A DNA stretch of 64,000 bases from Paenibacillus sp. FSL H7-0357 (GTDB lineage Bacteria; Bacillota; Bacilli; Paenibacillales; Paenibacillaceae): assembly GCF_000758525.1 (NCBI RefSeq), contig NZ_CP009241.1, positions 4,960,001 to 5,024,000 of the forward strand, in the 5' to 3' direction. Of this stretch, positions 18,044-27,383 are shown one piece after another (position 1 is the stretch's first letter; each line of letters starts with the position of its first letter). The notes under the pieces are model-generated. The model searched no databases. It was not told where the DNA came from and was given only the letters and a program-made list of their open reading frames with translations. Position numbers and translations under genes: made by a program.

Positions 18044-19243
18044 ATGAGCCAAAATACAACTTCTTCCGCACAGAATGACTCCGGCACTTCTGAGCGGCTC
18101 CCATGGGCTGGCTTGCTCGCCCTCGCGATGACAGGGTTTATCTGTATTCTCACCGAAACGGTTCCCGCCGGCTTGCTGCTGCAAATTGGTGATGGGCTTG
18201 GTGTCTCTGAAGCTCTAGCCGGTCAGCTTGTCACTTTGTACGCCCTCGGTTCATTGTTGGCCGCCATTCCCTTAACCGCCGCAACACGCGGATGGCGGCG
18301 GAGACCCCTGCTGCTGCTATGCATTATTGGGTTTCTCGTATTCAACACCATCACTGCCTTTTCTTCTAATTATGTATTGACGCTGGCTGCCCGTTTTTTT
18401 GCCGGCATATCTGCCGGTGTCCTGTGGGGAATGATCGCAGGGTATGCCCGCCGCATGGTGCCGGAATCGCTTAAGGGGCGGGCCATGGCGGTGGCGATGG
18501 TCGGCACGCCTCTGGCCATGGCCATCGGTGTCCCTGCCGGAACATTTCTTGGCACCTTTGTCGGCTGGCGTGCTGTGTTTGGAATCATGTCACTGCTCGC
18601 GCTGCTGCTGGTCTTCTGGGTGCTTTGGAAGCTGCCGGACTACCCGGGCACAAGTGCCGATAAGCAGCTGCCGCTTTATAAGGTCTTTGTTATTCCCGGA
18701 GTACGGCCGGTCCTGGCCGTTGTTCTAGCTTGGGTATTGGCCCATAACATCCTTTATACCTATATTGCGCCATTTCTTGCGCAGGCCGGGCTTACCCGGC
18801 GTATTGACCTGGTGCTGCTTATTTTCGGTATTACTTCACTGGCAGGCATCGCAATTACCGGAATTCTGATCGACCGTAAATTGCGTCCATTGGTTCTGAT
18901 TAGCCTCGCAACATTTACTTTGGCCGCCGTTGCACTTGGCATAAGCAACCATCCCGTCGTAATCTATCCTGTGGTTGCTGCATGGGGATTGACGTTCGGA
19001 GGTGCTGCAACAATGCTGCAGACAGCAATTGCCGAAACTGCTGGGGAGAGTGCCGATGTAGCCCAGTCCATGCTGGTAACGGCATGGAATCTGGCTATCG
19101 GCAGCGGTGGTGTGCTGGGCGGGATTCTAATCGAAACGCTGGGTGTCGCCTCATTCCCCTGGGCATTGTTTATTCTATTGCTGCTTGCGCTGTTCACCGC
19201 TTGGCGAGCGAAGGAATACGGATTTCCTGTGAAGCGGCCTTGA
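18044..19243 (+). CDS. MFS transporter (AraJ/YdhP-like, DHA1 type)
   Basis: 399 aa with twelve predicted helices. MFS motif A is recognisable in the loop after helix 2 (AATRGWRRRPLLLL) and the helix-5 antiporter segment in AMVGTPLAMAIGVPAGTFLG, as in sugar, purine or drug efflux proteins. ATG 18044 follows GAGGTG at 8 nt; an upstream in-frame ATG at 18023 has no ribosome site. Probably co-controlled with the serine hydrolase 144 nt upstream. Confidence 0.88.
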   Translation: MSQNTTSSAQNDSGTSERLPWAGLLALAMTGFICILTETVPAGLLLQIGDGLGVSEALAGQLVTLYALGSLLAAIPLTAATRGWRRRPLLLLCIIGFLVFNTITAFSSNYVLTLAARFFAGISAGVLWGMIAGYARRMVPESLKGRAMAVAMVGTPLAMAIGVPAGTFLGTFVGWRAVFGIMSLLALLLVFWVLWKLPDYPGTSADKQLPLYKVFVIPGVRPVLAVVLAWVLAHNILYTYIAPFLAQAGLTRRIDLVLLIFGITSLAGIAITGILIDRKLRPLVLISLATFTLAAVALGISNHPVVIYPVVAAWGLTFGGAATMLQTAIAETAGESADVAQSMLVTAWNLAIGSGGVLGGILIETLGVASFPWALFILLLLALFTAWRAKEYGFPVKRP

Positions 19244-19301
19244 GGGAATTGTACATGTGAGAGAAGCGGTCACCTGTGTTGCCGGTTGAGCCAGACCAAA
19301 C

Positions 19302-19333
19302 AAATACACCGTCAGCAATCTGACGGTGTATTT
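19302..19333. terminator. Bidirectional terminator
   Basis: Perfect 14-bp stem AAATACACCGTCAG/CTGACGGTGTATTT with a CAAT loop, followed by TGTTTTCT on the plus strand. Serves the MFS gene (plus) and the AraC/GyrI gene (minus). Confidence 0.9.
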
Positions 19334-19385
19334 GTTTTCTCCTAATTTTTCTTGAACAAGTTTGCTCCCTTAAGCTGTACCCTTT

Positions 19386-20261
19386 CTACACCCTTTTCGC
19401 AACCGGAATCCAAATTTCGCTTTTGTAAGTCGGGGACGTTACATCTTTGCTCTCATTCCATAAGATTTCCGGCCCTTCGGTCTGCTCATAGTTGGAAGAA
19501 GGGAACCACTCGGAATAGATCCGTCCCCAAATATTTTGCAGGGTAGCCGGAAAAGGTCCGATGGACTCGAATACTGCCCAAGACATTGCCGGAACCTCCA
19601 GCAGCGTGAAGGTCTCGGGACATCCCAGCGTGGTAGCCACTCCGATATAATGATCCAGTTCCCCCTTTTCTTCCATCCGCCCCTCGGAAAAGTTTGTGGA
19701 TGCGCTTATCAATCCCAGGGGTGCGACATTCGAAAGCTCTTTGAGCTTGGAGAGGGTTGGCAGATCCAGGCTTTGCCACATTGCGGAAATCTCCGGATTC
19801 ACCCCCTCAAAAATAATAGGGACTCTCTTCTTAATCCCGACGATATGGAATGCTTCCTTCTCCTCAATCCGGTAATTCATTTCATTTCCTCCTCTGATAA
19901 TGAGCTGAAAAGTCATTCGAGGAAAGGACTTCAGTGAAGGTCCTGCGGTTCTTGCTTCTGAGGGCAAAACACCGTGAAACTGCTGGAATGCCTTGGTGAA
20001 GGCGTCCGGTGAACTGTATCCATAATTCAGCGCAATGTCGATAATTTTGAGCTGGCTGCTCTGCAGATCGAAGGCCGCGAGTGTCAGCCGTCTACGCCGT
20101 ACATATTCCGAAAGCGGGAGGCCGGCGAGAAAAGAGAACATCCGCTTGAAATGATATTCCGAGCACAATGCGCGTTTTGCCGCTTCCCGGTAATCAATCT
20201 CCCCAGTCAGATGTTCTTCGATATAAGCCAATGCATGATTCATGTTCTCCAGCAGGTTCAT
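19386..20261 (-). CDS. AraC-family regulator with GyrI-like effector domain
   Basis: 291 aa. N-terminal AraC HTH ([20 protein letters not shown] ... [18 protein letters not shown]) followed by a C-terminal GyrI/SOUL-type effector-binding domain ([19 protein letters not shown] ... WIPVAKRV). This order is that of Rob/SoxS-like multidrug sensors in Firmicutes. ATG 20261 is chosen because GGAGG lies 7 nt before it. No obvious target gene adjoins it. Confidence 0.9.
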   Translation of the reverse strand: MNLLENMNHALAYIEEHLTGEIDYREAAKRALCSEYHFKRMFSFLAGLPLSEYVRRRRLTLAAFDLQSSQLKIIDIALNYGYSSPDAFTKAFQQFHGVLPSEARTAGPSLKSFPRMTFQLIIRGGNEMNYRIEEKEAFHIVGIKKRVPIIFEGVNPEISAMWQSLDLPTLSKLKELSNVAPLGLISASTNFSEGRMEEKGELDHYIGVATTLGCPETFTLLEVPAMSWAVFESIGPFPATLQNIWGRIYSEWFPSSNYEQTEGPEILWNESKDVTSPTYKSEIWIPVAKRV

Positions 20262-20353
20262 CTTCGCTCCTCCTCTCCTCACATCCAGAATAGCAATAAT
20301 GGAGCACAGTCACCCGACAGTTCGTGCACTGTTAATGACGGGTCCTTAGAGAT

Positions 20354-20932
20354 TTAGATCATTGGCTCTTCCACACCACGCACGTACTGCTCTATGTAAG
20401 TAACTGCATCAGCAAAATCTCCGGCAATATAATCCGGCACGGTATCCAGCCATTTATTTCTATACTCATTTAATGCCGCGTTTCCTGCACCAGTCATGAC
20501 TAACACTTTCATACATCCGGCACGGTCTGCCGCCACCATATCCGTCCAACGGTCTCCAATCACTGCACATTTGCTTAGATCCAGATTGTTTTCTTGCGCT
20601 GCTCTAATCAGCATTCCAGGATTAGGCTTACGGCAATGACAGCCTTCATTATGCTGATGCGGACAAATGTATACACCGTCAAATCCAAACTCCAGCATTT
20701 CTATTCTAAAAGCTTCCTCCGTTGCCTCCCCTCTCGAGATTCCGGGTTGATTCGTAAAACCATAAAGTTTAAGCCCCATGAATTTCAGCGTGTTTAAAGC
20801 TCCGGGGGTAAACGGGAACAATTCGAAAGCCCCCGGATACTGCACTTCGTCACTTCCGCCCAAGGTTCCATCCCGGTCAATAAATACAGCCTGCAGTTTA
20901 GGTTCTCTCATGTTTGTTCGTTCCGCCTTCAT
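20354..20932 (-). CDS. HAD-IIIA family phosphatase (GmhB/histidinol-phosphatase-like)
   Basis: 192 aa, cytosolic. HAD motif I FIDRDGTLGG (about 15-24), motif II FTNQPGISRG, a CPH-HxxxxCxC zinc loop in ICPHQHNEGCHCRKPNPGM, and motif III/IV VIGDRWTDMVAADRAG. All catalytic residues are present. Overlaps nothing but starts 1 nt after the stop of the GNAT gene (TAG-T-ATG), so it is translationally coupled; an internal ATG at 20911 is an alternative. A decayed paralogue lies at 44470-44878. Confidence 0.9.
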   Translation of the reverse strand: MKAERTNMREPKLQAVFIDRDGTLGGSDEVQYPGAFELFPFTPGALNTLKFMGLKLYGFTNQPGISRGEATEEAFRIEMLEFGFDGVYICPHQHNEGCHCRKPNPGMLIRAAQENNLDLSKCAVIGDRWTDMVAADRAGCMKVLVMTGAGNAALNEYRNKWLDTVPDYIAGDFADAVTYIEQYVRGVEEPMI

Positions 20933-20933
20933 A

Positions 20934-21359
20934 CTATAATCTTTTCTCTAAAACAGCTTCATCATGCTTAACATAACCACAGCTTGCGTACGTGGCAATC
21001 GCCGGATCATTCGTTCTTCCTGTCAAAATCTTCACAGTGCCCACACCGCGCAAGCGGAGCTGAGCTTCCAGAAAGGCAAGCAGTGCTGCCGCCGCGCCTT
21101 TCCTCCGGGCTGATTCCTGAACATACATTTCCGTAATTTCACCATGACTTGCTGCGTAGCAGAAGGATTGCGAGCTCTGCGCGCAGGCAAAGCCGACGAC
21201 TTCGTCCCTTAATTCGGCAACGGCAACTAACTCGTTCCCTGTGTTCAAACTCCCGATAATTTCCGCCTCCGGACGTTTGTCCCCGCCATTAAACTCATAA
21301 TTCAGCCTGGATAATACATCTGCATCTTCTATTGTAGCCAGCCTGACTATTGGAATCAC
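20934..21359 (-). CDS. GNAT-family N-acetyltransferase
   Basis: 141 aa, GTG start with GAGGGTG upstream. Acetyl-CoA-binding motif A is visible in ITEMYVQESARRKGAAAALLAFLE (R/Q-x-x-G-x-A variant RRKGAA). Substrate unknown. First gene of a two-gene operon with the HAD phosphatase. Confidence 0.85.
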   Translation of the reverse strand: MIPIVRLATIEDADVLSRLNYEFNGGDKRPEAEIIGSLNTGNELVAVAELRDEVVGFACAQSSQSFCYAASHGEITEMYVQESARRKGAAAALLAFLEAQLRLRGVGTVKILTGRTNDPAIATYASCGYVKHDEAVLEKRL

Positions 21360-21394
21360 ATATGTTCACACCCTCAGCAAAAATATTTTGAAGC

Positions 21395-22174
21395 TTACAT
21401 TCCCGCAGCCGCCTTAATTTGCTGCCTCTGCGTCATGATTAACTCCTTCAGCCGGTCTGTTCCAAACGCGCCTGCCGTGAAGGCATTCCCCTTGGGATAA
21501 TAAACCATCCGGAAGGAGGTGCCATCTTGCAGATGCACCCGCAGGAACACTCCGTAATCATGTTTTGTTTGCTTATAAACTGCATCGAAACCAACATTTT
21601 TCAGAGGCAGCAATTCACGAATGAATTCTTCGGAGGCCTCTTTTGTGAAATCACCAAGCGGACTGCTATCCATACCGCTTTCCAGACTGACTTTGTCCAC
21701 TTTCCCTGCAATATCCAGCAGGTCTCCGATAGTGGCTGCCTTTGGATTCTCTTCTACTTCATAAATTTTGTTATCCGCTACCACCCGAAAATCGGATCTG
21801 TAGCCTTCCAGCGCATAAATCACTGTACCCACAGGAAGGAATGCGGCATCCCCGTTTTTGGTGACATGATCCGTACAGGCATTATCACTCACTTTAAAAG
21901 ACACTTCCCCTACCTTATCTCCGAGTTGATCCGCAGGTACCGGCTTGGTTGCATCATAATTATGAGAATACCTGATATCATTGATCATCAAGAAATCCAC
22001 CCATTCAATCTCGGCATAGCAGGGTTCTGACGTCTGCTCCGGCACTGTTTCAGGTGCAGCAGTCCCGGCTATTGGCTCCACATTTGCCTTATTCGTTGTC
22101 CCACAACCGGCTGCGAGCAACATCAATATAAGCAGCATTGAAATCGGCCCGCCAATTTTCATCCATTTCATCAT
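21395..22174 (-). CDS. Lipoprotein, function unknown
   Basis: 259 aa. Signal peptide with lipobox LLAAGC (Cys near residue 24), then a Thr/Glu/Pro linker and a compact domain with a Cys pair outside the lipobox (EPCYAEIEW and DNACTDHV). The C-terminal segment (HDYGVFLRVHLQDGTSFRMVYYPKGN) is typical of secreted Paenibacillus proteins, but I cannot name a family. Divergent from the acyltransferase gene. Confidence 0.72.
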   Translation of the reverse strand: MMKWMKIGGPISMLLILMLLAAGCGTTNKANVEPIAGTAAPETVPEQTSEPCYAEIEWVDFLMINDIRYSHNYDATKPVPADQLGDKVGEVSFKVSDNACTDHVTKNGDAAFLPVGTVIYALEGYRSDFRVVADNKIYEVEENPKAATIGDLLDIAGKVDKVSLESGMDSSPLGDFTKEASEEFIRELLPLKNVGFDAVYKQTKHDYGVFLRVHLQDGTSFRMVYYPKGNAFTAGAFGTDRLKELIMTQRQQIKAAAGM

Positions 22175-22334
22175 CGTTATTCACCTCTGTTACTATTGAC
22201 GGGCTAGTGCACCTTGATGTTACAGCATTTACCAAAACTTTTTCATATCCCGATTTATTATTCGTTTTGAATAACTTTTTATATAAAAGTTCTCTATTTG
22301 TGCTAATATATAGAAAAATAAAGGAGGGATGCTG

Positions 22335-23492
22335 ATGAATAACCATAAAGTTAAAACTAATAGTCATTATGTTGAATTAGATTCGCTCAGAGGCATCGCT
22401 TCTGTTCTGGTGCTTATTACACACCTGATGATTGTTTTCCCCATGATTTACTCGCCCAGTTCGCCGCAGGATAACCTGACTCTCTTCGTGCTCAAATATT
22501 TGCCGTTTACAAGGGCTCTGTTTATCGGCGGTCCGGAAGCGGTCAAACTATTCTTCGTACTGAGCGGATTTGTTCTGGCTTTACCCTTTCTTAAAGGCGG
22601 TACAATCCGGTACTTGCCCTACTTGCTCAAGAGATTCCTCAGAATCTGCATCCCTTTCTATGTTGCCATATGTTTAGCGGTGCTTCTCAGCATAGTGATC
22701 CAAAGGAGCTCCATTCCTGAACTGAGTGAGTGGTATAATTCCATGAGCTGGACTACGCCGATCTCAACCAGACTACTCTTGGGACATTTTTTCCTGATCG
22801 GCAATTTCAATGTGAATGCATTTAACAATGTAATTTGGTCGCTGGTTCATGAAATGCGCATATCCATTCTGTTCCCCTTGATGATGTATGGAGTGATCAG
22901 GTATTCATGGCAAAAAAACGTCGCAGCTTACCTATTGGCCGGTATCATCGGGTTTTATTTAGGCGGATATGGAGATACGGTTGGCTATATGCTGCTGTTT
23001 GTGGTCGGCGCATTGCTGGCGAAACACAGAGCTTTTTTCATCAAACAATATAAAAGAACCGGCTCACTCCCGAAAATCATTCTTTTCACCTTTGCCTATG
23101 CGTTGTATTCGCTGCATGCACCAGGGAGCAACCCCTTAATCACAGGTTTGGTTTCCTATATCAACATGCTCGGATGCGGCTCATTAATAATCATTGCCTT
23201 ATCCAGCGGGAGATTCTCAACAATCCTGAGAAATAAAGCCGTCAGCTATCTGGGGCGGATCTCGTACAGCCTGTATTTATATCATTTCATCATCCTGGTA
23301 GCTTCCATTAAATTATTGTACGGAGTCATCCCTATTGGCTTCATCCTCTTGCTAACAGCCGCGGCCAGTATTTCCATCGCTGCATTGTCATATCATTTTA
23401 TTGAAATCCCGTCTATTAAATGGGGTAAAACACTTACACGCAGCAGGGATACCGCCATTCAGCAGCAATACGCACTTCCCCCATCACAATAA
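22335..23492 (+). CDS. Acyltransferase 3 family membrane protein
   Basis: 385-aa integral membrane O-acyltransferase with about ten helices. N-terminal signature ELDSLRGIASVLVLITH carries the catalytic His, followed by FFVLSGFVLALPFLKGG. Such enzymes acetylate surface polysaccharides, peptidoglycan or antibiotics. ATG 22335 has AGGAGG 7 nt upstream; the ATG at 22329 would be too close. Confidence 0.9.
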   Translation: MNNHKVKTNSHYVELDSLRGIASVLVLITHLMIVFPMIYSPSSPQDNLTLFVLKYLPFTRALFIGGPEAVKLFFVLSGFVLALPFLKGGTIRYLPYLLKRFLRICIPFYVAICLAVLLSIVIQRSSIPELSEWYNSMSWTTPISTRLLLGHFFLIGNFNVNAFNNVIWSLVHEMRISILFPLMMYGVIRYSWQKNVAAYLLAGIIGFYLGGYGDTVGYMLLFVVGALLAKHRAFFIKQYKRTGSLPKIILFTFAYALYSLHAPGSNPLITGLVSYINMLGCGSLIIIALSSGRFSTILRNKAVSYLGRISYSLYLYHFIILVASIKLLYGVIPIGFILLLTAAASISIAALSYHFIEIPSIKWGKTLTRSRDTAIQQQYALPPSQ

Positions 23493-23507
23493 GGTTAGCC
23501 TATTCTA

Positions 23508-23548
23508 AAAGGTGCAAAGTGATTGATTCACTATGCCCTTTTTTTTGC
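23508..23548 (+). terminator. Rho-independent terminator after the acyltransferase
   Basis: Imperfect hairpin built on AAGGTGCAAAGTGA and TCACTATGCCCTT, followed by eight T. Confidence 0.7.
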
Positions 23549-23744
23549 TACTATATAGATTCAACTATAGTTTTAGAGTACAGGATCAGTCGCACTTTTG
23601 CACCTAGAGCAACGGTTTAAACCCTTGAGCGCGTAAGAAGAATTCATAATAATTTTCACTTGAATTGACAAAAAAAACACCTTGCTTGTTTGGTATCATG
23701 GAAGCGCGAACACCCATGCCAATAAGAAAGTGTCTGAACATTGA
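23549..23744. other. Gap between convergent genes, no feature seen
   Basis: About 200 AT-rich nt between the acyltransferase terminator and the MarR stop. No open frame with a ribosome site and no hairpin for the MarR gene is evident. Confidence 0.3.
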
Positions 23745-24179
23745 TTAGTTGAATTTATTTAAGGAATCAATTAAGCGTCTTAAGTCGTCCAATAAACGCT
23801 GCTTTTCGTCTACGGTCCAGTCCGTCAAGGCTTCTTGTAAGATGCCATTTCGAGTGGAGTTAATTTGAGAAAAAATCTCCTTTCCGTGATTTGTTAATTC
23901 AGAAACACGAATTCTAGAATCATTCCTTGCCGGATAAGTATGGACCAATCCGGCTATTTCCAATTTATCAATTTGACGGCTAACACTGGAGTAATTTTTG
24001 CCCATCATGGCAGCCAAATCGCCGACACTAGTTGACTGAAGACGCCCAATGCCGATGAAAACACGAAAAGCTGCTGCTTCCATATTAACGCCAGCATGGG
24101 CAATCATTTTCTTATGGCGGTCTGACTGATTAAGCATTGTAGTCAATTCAATCAGTGTACTAAAAAGTTTATCTTCCAT
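23745..24179 (-). CDS. MarR-family regulator
   Basis: 144 aa. Winged helix with TSVGDLAAMMGKNYSSVSRQIDKLEIAGLV and the wing ARNDSRIRVSELT. The ATG at 24179 starts 5 nt after the stop of the oxidoreductase and has AAGGA close by; the frame is open for 17 more codons but these overlap the upstream gene. Second gene of the operon and likely an autorepressor acting on the paired palindromes at 25169-25222; ligand unknown. Confidence 0.88.
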   Translation of the reverse strand: MEDKLFSTLIELTTMLNQSDRHKKMIAHAGVNMEAAAFRVFIGIGRLQSTSVGDLAAMMGKNYSSVSRQIDKLEIAGLVHTYPARNDSRIRVSELTNHGKEIFSQINSTRNGILQEALTDWTVDEKQRLLDDLRRLIDSLNKFN

Positions 24180-24184
24180 GTTCC

Positions 24185-25144
24185 TTATTTTATCATTATA
24201 ACGGGACGAGGTGTCAATGGTGCATTCCAAGCTATTTCGATATCTTCTAAAGAAAATGTTGTTGTAGCGATATGGATCTTTCCTTTTGAAGCAAGATCCA
24301 AAACACTTTGTGCAGATGACAGCATATTTAATTGTGAAACACTTCTGCCGCCACTGCCGACCAGTTCGATCGTAGATGCACGAAGTAATGAAGAGGGCAT
24401 GTTGATGTATTCTTGCCCGTACGCAGTTCCTATACTAACAAATCGCGTTGGGCGGCTCCCACCAGCTTTTGCAGCAGCAGAGAGAATGGCGAAGGCACTG
24501 TCACCCCAGAGATAATCTAGTACTACATCTACACCATCCGCAAAAGCTGGCTCCAGGGCTTTCTCAAAAGCTTGTTTACCGTTGTCAGTATTCATGTCAA
24601 ATGCAACGAATTCATCTGCTCCTAAGGACTGTAACTTTGAGTGGTTTCGTCCGGTTGCAATAATTTTTTTTGCGCCTAAATATTTAGCAATTTGAATGGC
24701 CAAACTACCGGATTCACTAGTCGCACCGTTAATCAGAACCGTTTGACCAGATTGGAATTGCGCCCGATATACCAAAGCAGCCCACGAAGACATAGCCGGG
24801 TTTGTGATTGCAGCGGCGGTTACTTCATCAATCTCTTTGGGTAAATGTATAATCATATTTTTTTCTACAATGGTTTGTTCAGCTAAACTCCCATAGGGTG
24901 CGGCAGGGAGCGCAAAGTAAACACGAGATCCATCTGCCAATGTGCCGACACCATCTGCACCAGCTACAATTGGAAAGTTTGTTTCTGATGAATAATGCAT
25001 GCCTAACGAACGGAACTTGCTAAGTTTACTTAAAGCAGCGGTCGAAACGTTAACAATAACTTTATCAGCGGATTCAACTGGTGCAGGAAATTGACCTAAT
25101 ACGGGAGGGATTCCCGCTTGCTTAACAATTGCGGCTTTAATCAT
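24185..25144 (-). CDS. Quinone-oxidoreductase-like MDR protein (zinc-free alcohol dehydrogenase family)
   Basis: 319 aa, cytosolic NADPH-dependent medium-chain reductase. The N-terminal GroES-like part (PIVAGADGVGTLADGSRVYF) lacks the zinc-binding Cys set, and the Rossmann part has VLINGATSESGSLAIQIAKYLGA and KIIATGRN. ATG 25144 is chosen for spacing (AAGGG, 9 nt). The gene pairs with a MarR repressor, a common arrangement for detoxifying electrophiles or quinones. Confidence 0.87.
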   Translation of the reverse strand: MIKAAIVKQAGIPPVLGQFPAPVESADKVIVNVSTAALSKLSKFRSLGMHYSSETNFPIVAGADGVGTLADGSRVYFALPAAPYGSLAEQTIVEKNMIIHLPKEIDEVTAAAITNPAMSSWAALVYRAQFQSGQTVLINGATSESGSLAIQIAKYLGAKKIIATGRNHSKLQSLGADEFVAFDMNTDNGKQAFEKALEPAFADGVDVVLDYLWGDSAFAILSAAAKAGGSRPTRFVSIGTAYGQEYINMPSSLLRASTIELVGSGGRSVSQLNMLSSAQSVLDLASKGKIHIATTTFSLEDIEIAWNAPLTPRPVIMIK

Positions 25145-25168
25145 TTGCATTCTTCCCTTCAATTAATA

Positions 25169-25187
25169 TATGTGCGTTTTGCACATA
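25169..25187. promoter_or_regulatory. MarR-type operator, proximal copy
   Basis: Perfect palindrome TATGTGC-GTTTT-GCACATA, 24 nt upstream of the oxidoreductase start and downstream of the likely -10 region. Confidence 0.7.
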
Positions 25188-25203
25188 AATACCATAACAT
25201 AAA

Positions 25204-25222
25204 TAAGTGCAAAATGCACATA
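25204..25222. promoter_or_regulatory. MarR-type operator, distal copy
   Basis: TAAGTGC-AAAAT-GCACATA, the same GTGC-N5-GCAC core as the proximal copy in inverted orientation of the spacer; centres are 35 nt apart. Its TTGCAC (minus strand) may also be the -35 hexamer, so a bound repressor would cover the promoter. Confidence 0.7.
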
Positions 25223-25270
25223 TTATCGAAGCCGAGTTTATGTATTGTATTTTGCTGCTGATATTCACTC

Positions 25271-25320
25271 AAAAACCCGAACAATTTCTCGCACATGATG
25301 CGATAATTGCCCGGGTTTTT
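25271..25320 (-). terminator. Terminator of the lipoprotein/small membrane protein operon
   Basis: On the minus strand AAAACCCGGGCAATT pairs fully with AATTGTTCGGGTTTT (two G-U pairs) and an inner stem TCGCA/TGCGA closes the loop; a T run follows. It lies 125 nt after the lipoprotein stop. Confidence 0.7.
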
Positions 25321-25331
25321 CTGTATACCCT

Positions 25332-25436
25332 CTATTCCTGCCATGATTGGCCGTGTGTGGGAGTCTGTACACCGCTGGCACAATGCTGAAGCGTCAACAG
25401 AAGCTTCGTCTGCTGGTCCTTTGTCCGTACCGCCAT
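25332..25436 (-). pseudogene. Short reading frame, possible C-terminal gene remnant
   Basis: A 34-codon frame (MAVRTKDQQTKLLLTLQHC ... ending SWQE) begins 9 nt after the lipoprotein stop and ends 12 nt before the terminator. Its composition is protein-like but there is no good ribosome site. It could be the tail of a lost gene or chance. Confidence 0.2.
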
Positions 25437-25444
25437 TGCCCAGT

Positions 25445-26323
25445 TCAAAAAATCATTGCCCTTAACTCATTATGAATTCTCTCTGGGATCTCATACCCCT
25501 GTCCACTGTCTTCAGTATCTACCAGCAGACCCGTTATCCCCTCTTGTTCGCTATTCGAAATGTTTAGTACATACTTTTTTTGCGTGCCGTCAAGGTAAGA
25601 AATATGCATTAGAAAATATGTAACATAATTCAGTTCACCATTCATTTTCACTGCCTTGTTCAAGGCATTTGCAAAGACTTCAAGTTCATCTTCATCGGTG
25701 TAATTTTTTTCAGTAAATGGTCCAGACTTGTCCGTCCCTTCTTTGCATAAATCAGCACATTCCAGCCTGATGCTCTTGATCCTGGTGTCCTTTATTCGGA
25801 GGCCTGTCAATATCCCGATAAATTCCTGTTTGGTTTCCGCAGCTTTATCATTGTTGGAAAAATTCAATATATATATAATTTCTTCTTTATGCGGGATCAC
25901 CGCATAATAGGTATCATGAGTCCCTGTAAGCCCGGACGCTGCAGAGCCGTTGTCGGCATCCAAAGTAAATAATCTGCTTGTTCCCATTGGAATATCAAGC
26001 TCCTCCTCAGAAGTCAGCGAGCTGTGATTGGGCATTACCATTTTCTTAAAATCAAAGTTCTCCACAAATTCACTGGCCGATACTTCGCCCCTGGCCTCAC
26101 CTTGCTCATCTTTAATTACATAAACCTTCGGATCGGACGTATCCAATCCCCAGTTTGCCGGCAAGTCCATATGGAGTGTGGACAAATCATAGGACTGTTG
26201 AACCGCAGGCGCGGCTGTGGAGGAACCCTGCTCTTCTAACGCTGTAGAGGATGAGCTGGAGCATCCGCCAAGTGTGAATACTGACAAGATCAATACGATC
26301 ATTATTTTTTTGGACACAAGCAC
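25445..26323 (-). CDS. Lipoprotein, function unknown
   Basis: 292 aa starting at GTG with GGAGG 11 nt upstream (a GTG two codons later is possible). Signal peptide with lipobox TLGGC, then a Ser-rich linker and a domain containing TLHMDLPANWGLDTSDPKVYVIKDEQGEARGE-like features of PsbP/LpqN-type lipoproteins. A CADLC pair may form a disulfide. Downstream of two small membrane-anchored proteins and probably co-transcribed with them. Confidence 0.75.
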   Translation of the reverse strand: MLVSKKIMIVLILSVFTLGGCSSSSSTALEEQGSSTAAPAVQQSYDLSTLHMDLPANWGLDTSDPKVYVIKDEQGEARGEVSASEFVENFDFKKMVMPNHSSLTSEEELDIPMGTSRLFTLDADNGSAASGLTGTHDTYYAVIPHKEEIIYILNFSNNDKAAETKQEFIGILTGLRIKDTRIKSIRLECADLCKEGTDKSGPFTEKNYTDEDELEVFANALNKAVKMNGELNYVTYFLMHISYLDGTQKKYVLNISNSEQEGITGLLVDTEDSGQGYEIPERIHNELRAMIF

Positions 26324-26352
26324 TACCTATTCAACCTCCCCATTCACGTAAA

Positions 26353-26841
26353 TTAATGTCCCCGAATATCAAACGAGGCATCATATCCTCCATCGTACAA
26401 AATGATAAAGTAATAACCGGAGTAATCTGCGATGTCTTTTAATGTACCAAAGGTCAAAGAGCCGTGTTCCAAATGTACCGAATCCACAGCAGCTCCTGTA
26501 ACAGGCAGTACTTCAGTGATGACCGGGTATTCTCCGCTCCGCTTGGCATTTTTAAAGGTTTCCTTGGTGTAATAGCTTGTCAGCTCGTCCACAGATAATG
26601 AAGAATCCACTAGAATTGCAGCCAAAAAGTCCAACCCGTTGCCGTTTCCATTCAGTTTGCCAAGTATAGACTCCCTTTCTACAATCGTGGTTTCAGGCGG
26701 GAGCTGATGTTTGCTGAATTGTTTCTCGAACTTGGATAAGTTCACATTGTTAACCAATGGAATAATCAGGAACAGGGAAACGAATAACACTATAATAACC
26801 AAAGGAGTGACCAGAAGGGTTAATCCTATCTTCTTCAACAT
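26353..26841 (-). CDS. Membrane-anchored protein, function unknown
   Basis: 162 aa. A strong N-terminal helix (LTLLVTPLVIIVLFVSLFLI, residues about 7-27) with the rest outside. No named domain recognised. Lies 7 nt after the DUF5412-like gene and 29 nt before the lipoprotein gene, so the three form an operon. Confidence 0.75.
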   Translation of the reverse strand: MLKKIGLTLLVTPLVIIVLFVSLFLIIPLVNNVNLSKFEKQFSKHQLPPETTIVERESILGKLNGNGNGLDFLAAILVDSSLSVDELTSYYTKETFKNAKRSGEYPVITEVLPVTGAAVDSVHLEHGSLTFGTLKDIADYSGYYFIILYDGGYDASFDIRGH

Positions 26842-26848
26842 AACGGGT

Positions 26849-27298
26849 CTACTCCTTCACGTCTTGATAGCAGGTTTCATATTGGTCTTTAAGCAGGAGG
26901 CTTCGGCAAGCAGATCCTGACTCCTCATAGATCTCGGTATTCACCTTCAGTTCAATATTCCGATATTCTTTATATTCTGGACTTTCATTTGTGATCGAGA
27001 GGATATCCGAAGCTTGCCAGTCCATTGAAAATTTGTCTTTGTGCTCGCTGGAATATATGATTTTCTTCACGCCTGTCTTGGTTTGCTCGACTTCGACAAG
27101 ATACATTACACCGCCTGCAGCGCCACCATATGGGATATAATACGCGCGTGCATTATACTCACCTTCGGGTGACTCAATGGGACCACTAAATAGGGTGGCT
27201 TTCCCAAGATCCATAAATTGATAGAAATATCTTCTATAGCCCACTAAACCTAAAATGATTATTAGTAGCAGGATTAATCCAATCGTTCTTTTTTTCAC
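26849..27298 (-). CDS. DUF5412-like membrane-anchored protein
   Basis: 149 aa from GTG 27298, which has GGAGG 6 nt before it; the frame stays open 16 codons further but without a site. One N-terminal helix (IGLILLLIIILGLVGY), then an extracellular domain with SPEGEYNARAYYIPYGGAAGG and two Cys (SACRS, ETCYQ). The pattern resembles DUF5412, recalled from memory. First gene of the three-gene envelope operon. Confidence 0.65.
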   Translation of the reverse strand: MKKRTIGLILLLIIILGLVGYRRYFYQFMDLGKATLFSGPIESPEGEYNARAYYIPYGGAAGGVMYLVEVEQTKTGVKKIIYSSEHKDKFSMDWQASDILSITNESPEYKEYRNIELKVNTEIYEESGSACRSLLLKDQYETCYQDVKE

Positions 27299-27383
27299 AC
27301 TAAACCTCCTATGTATAAGGATCGCAGTCCATCCATATTGTACCATATAGGATTTATCAGAATTGACTGGATTGTCACAAGTG

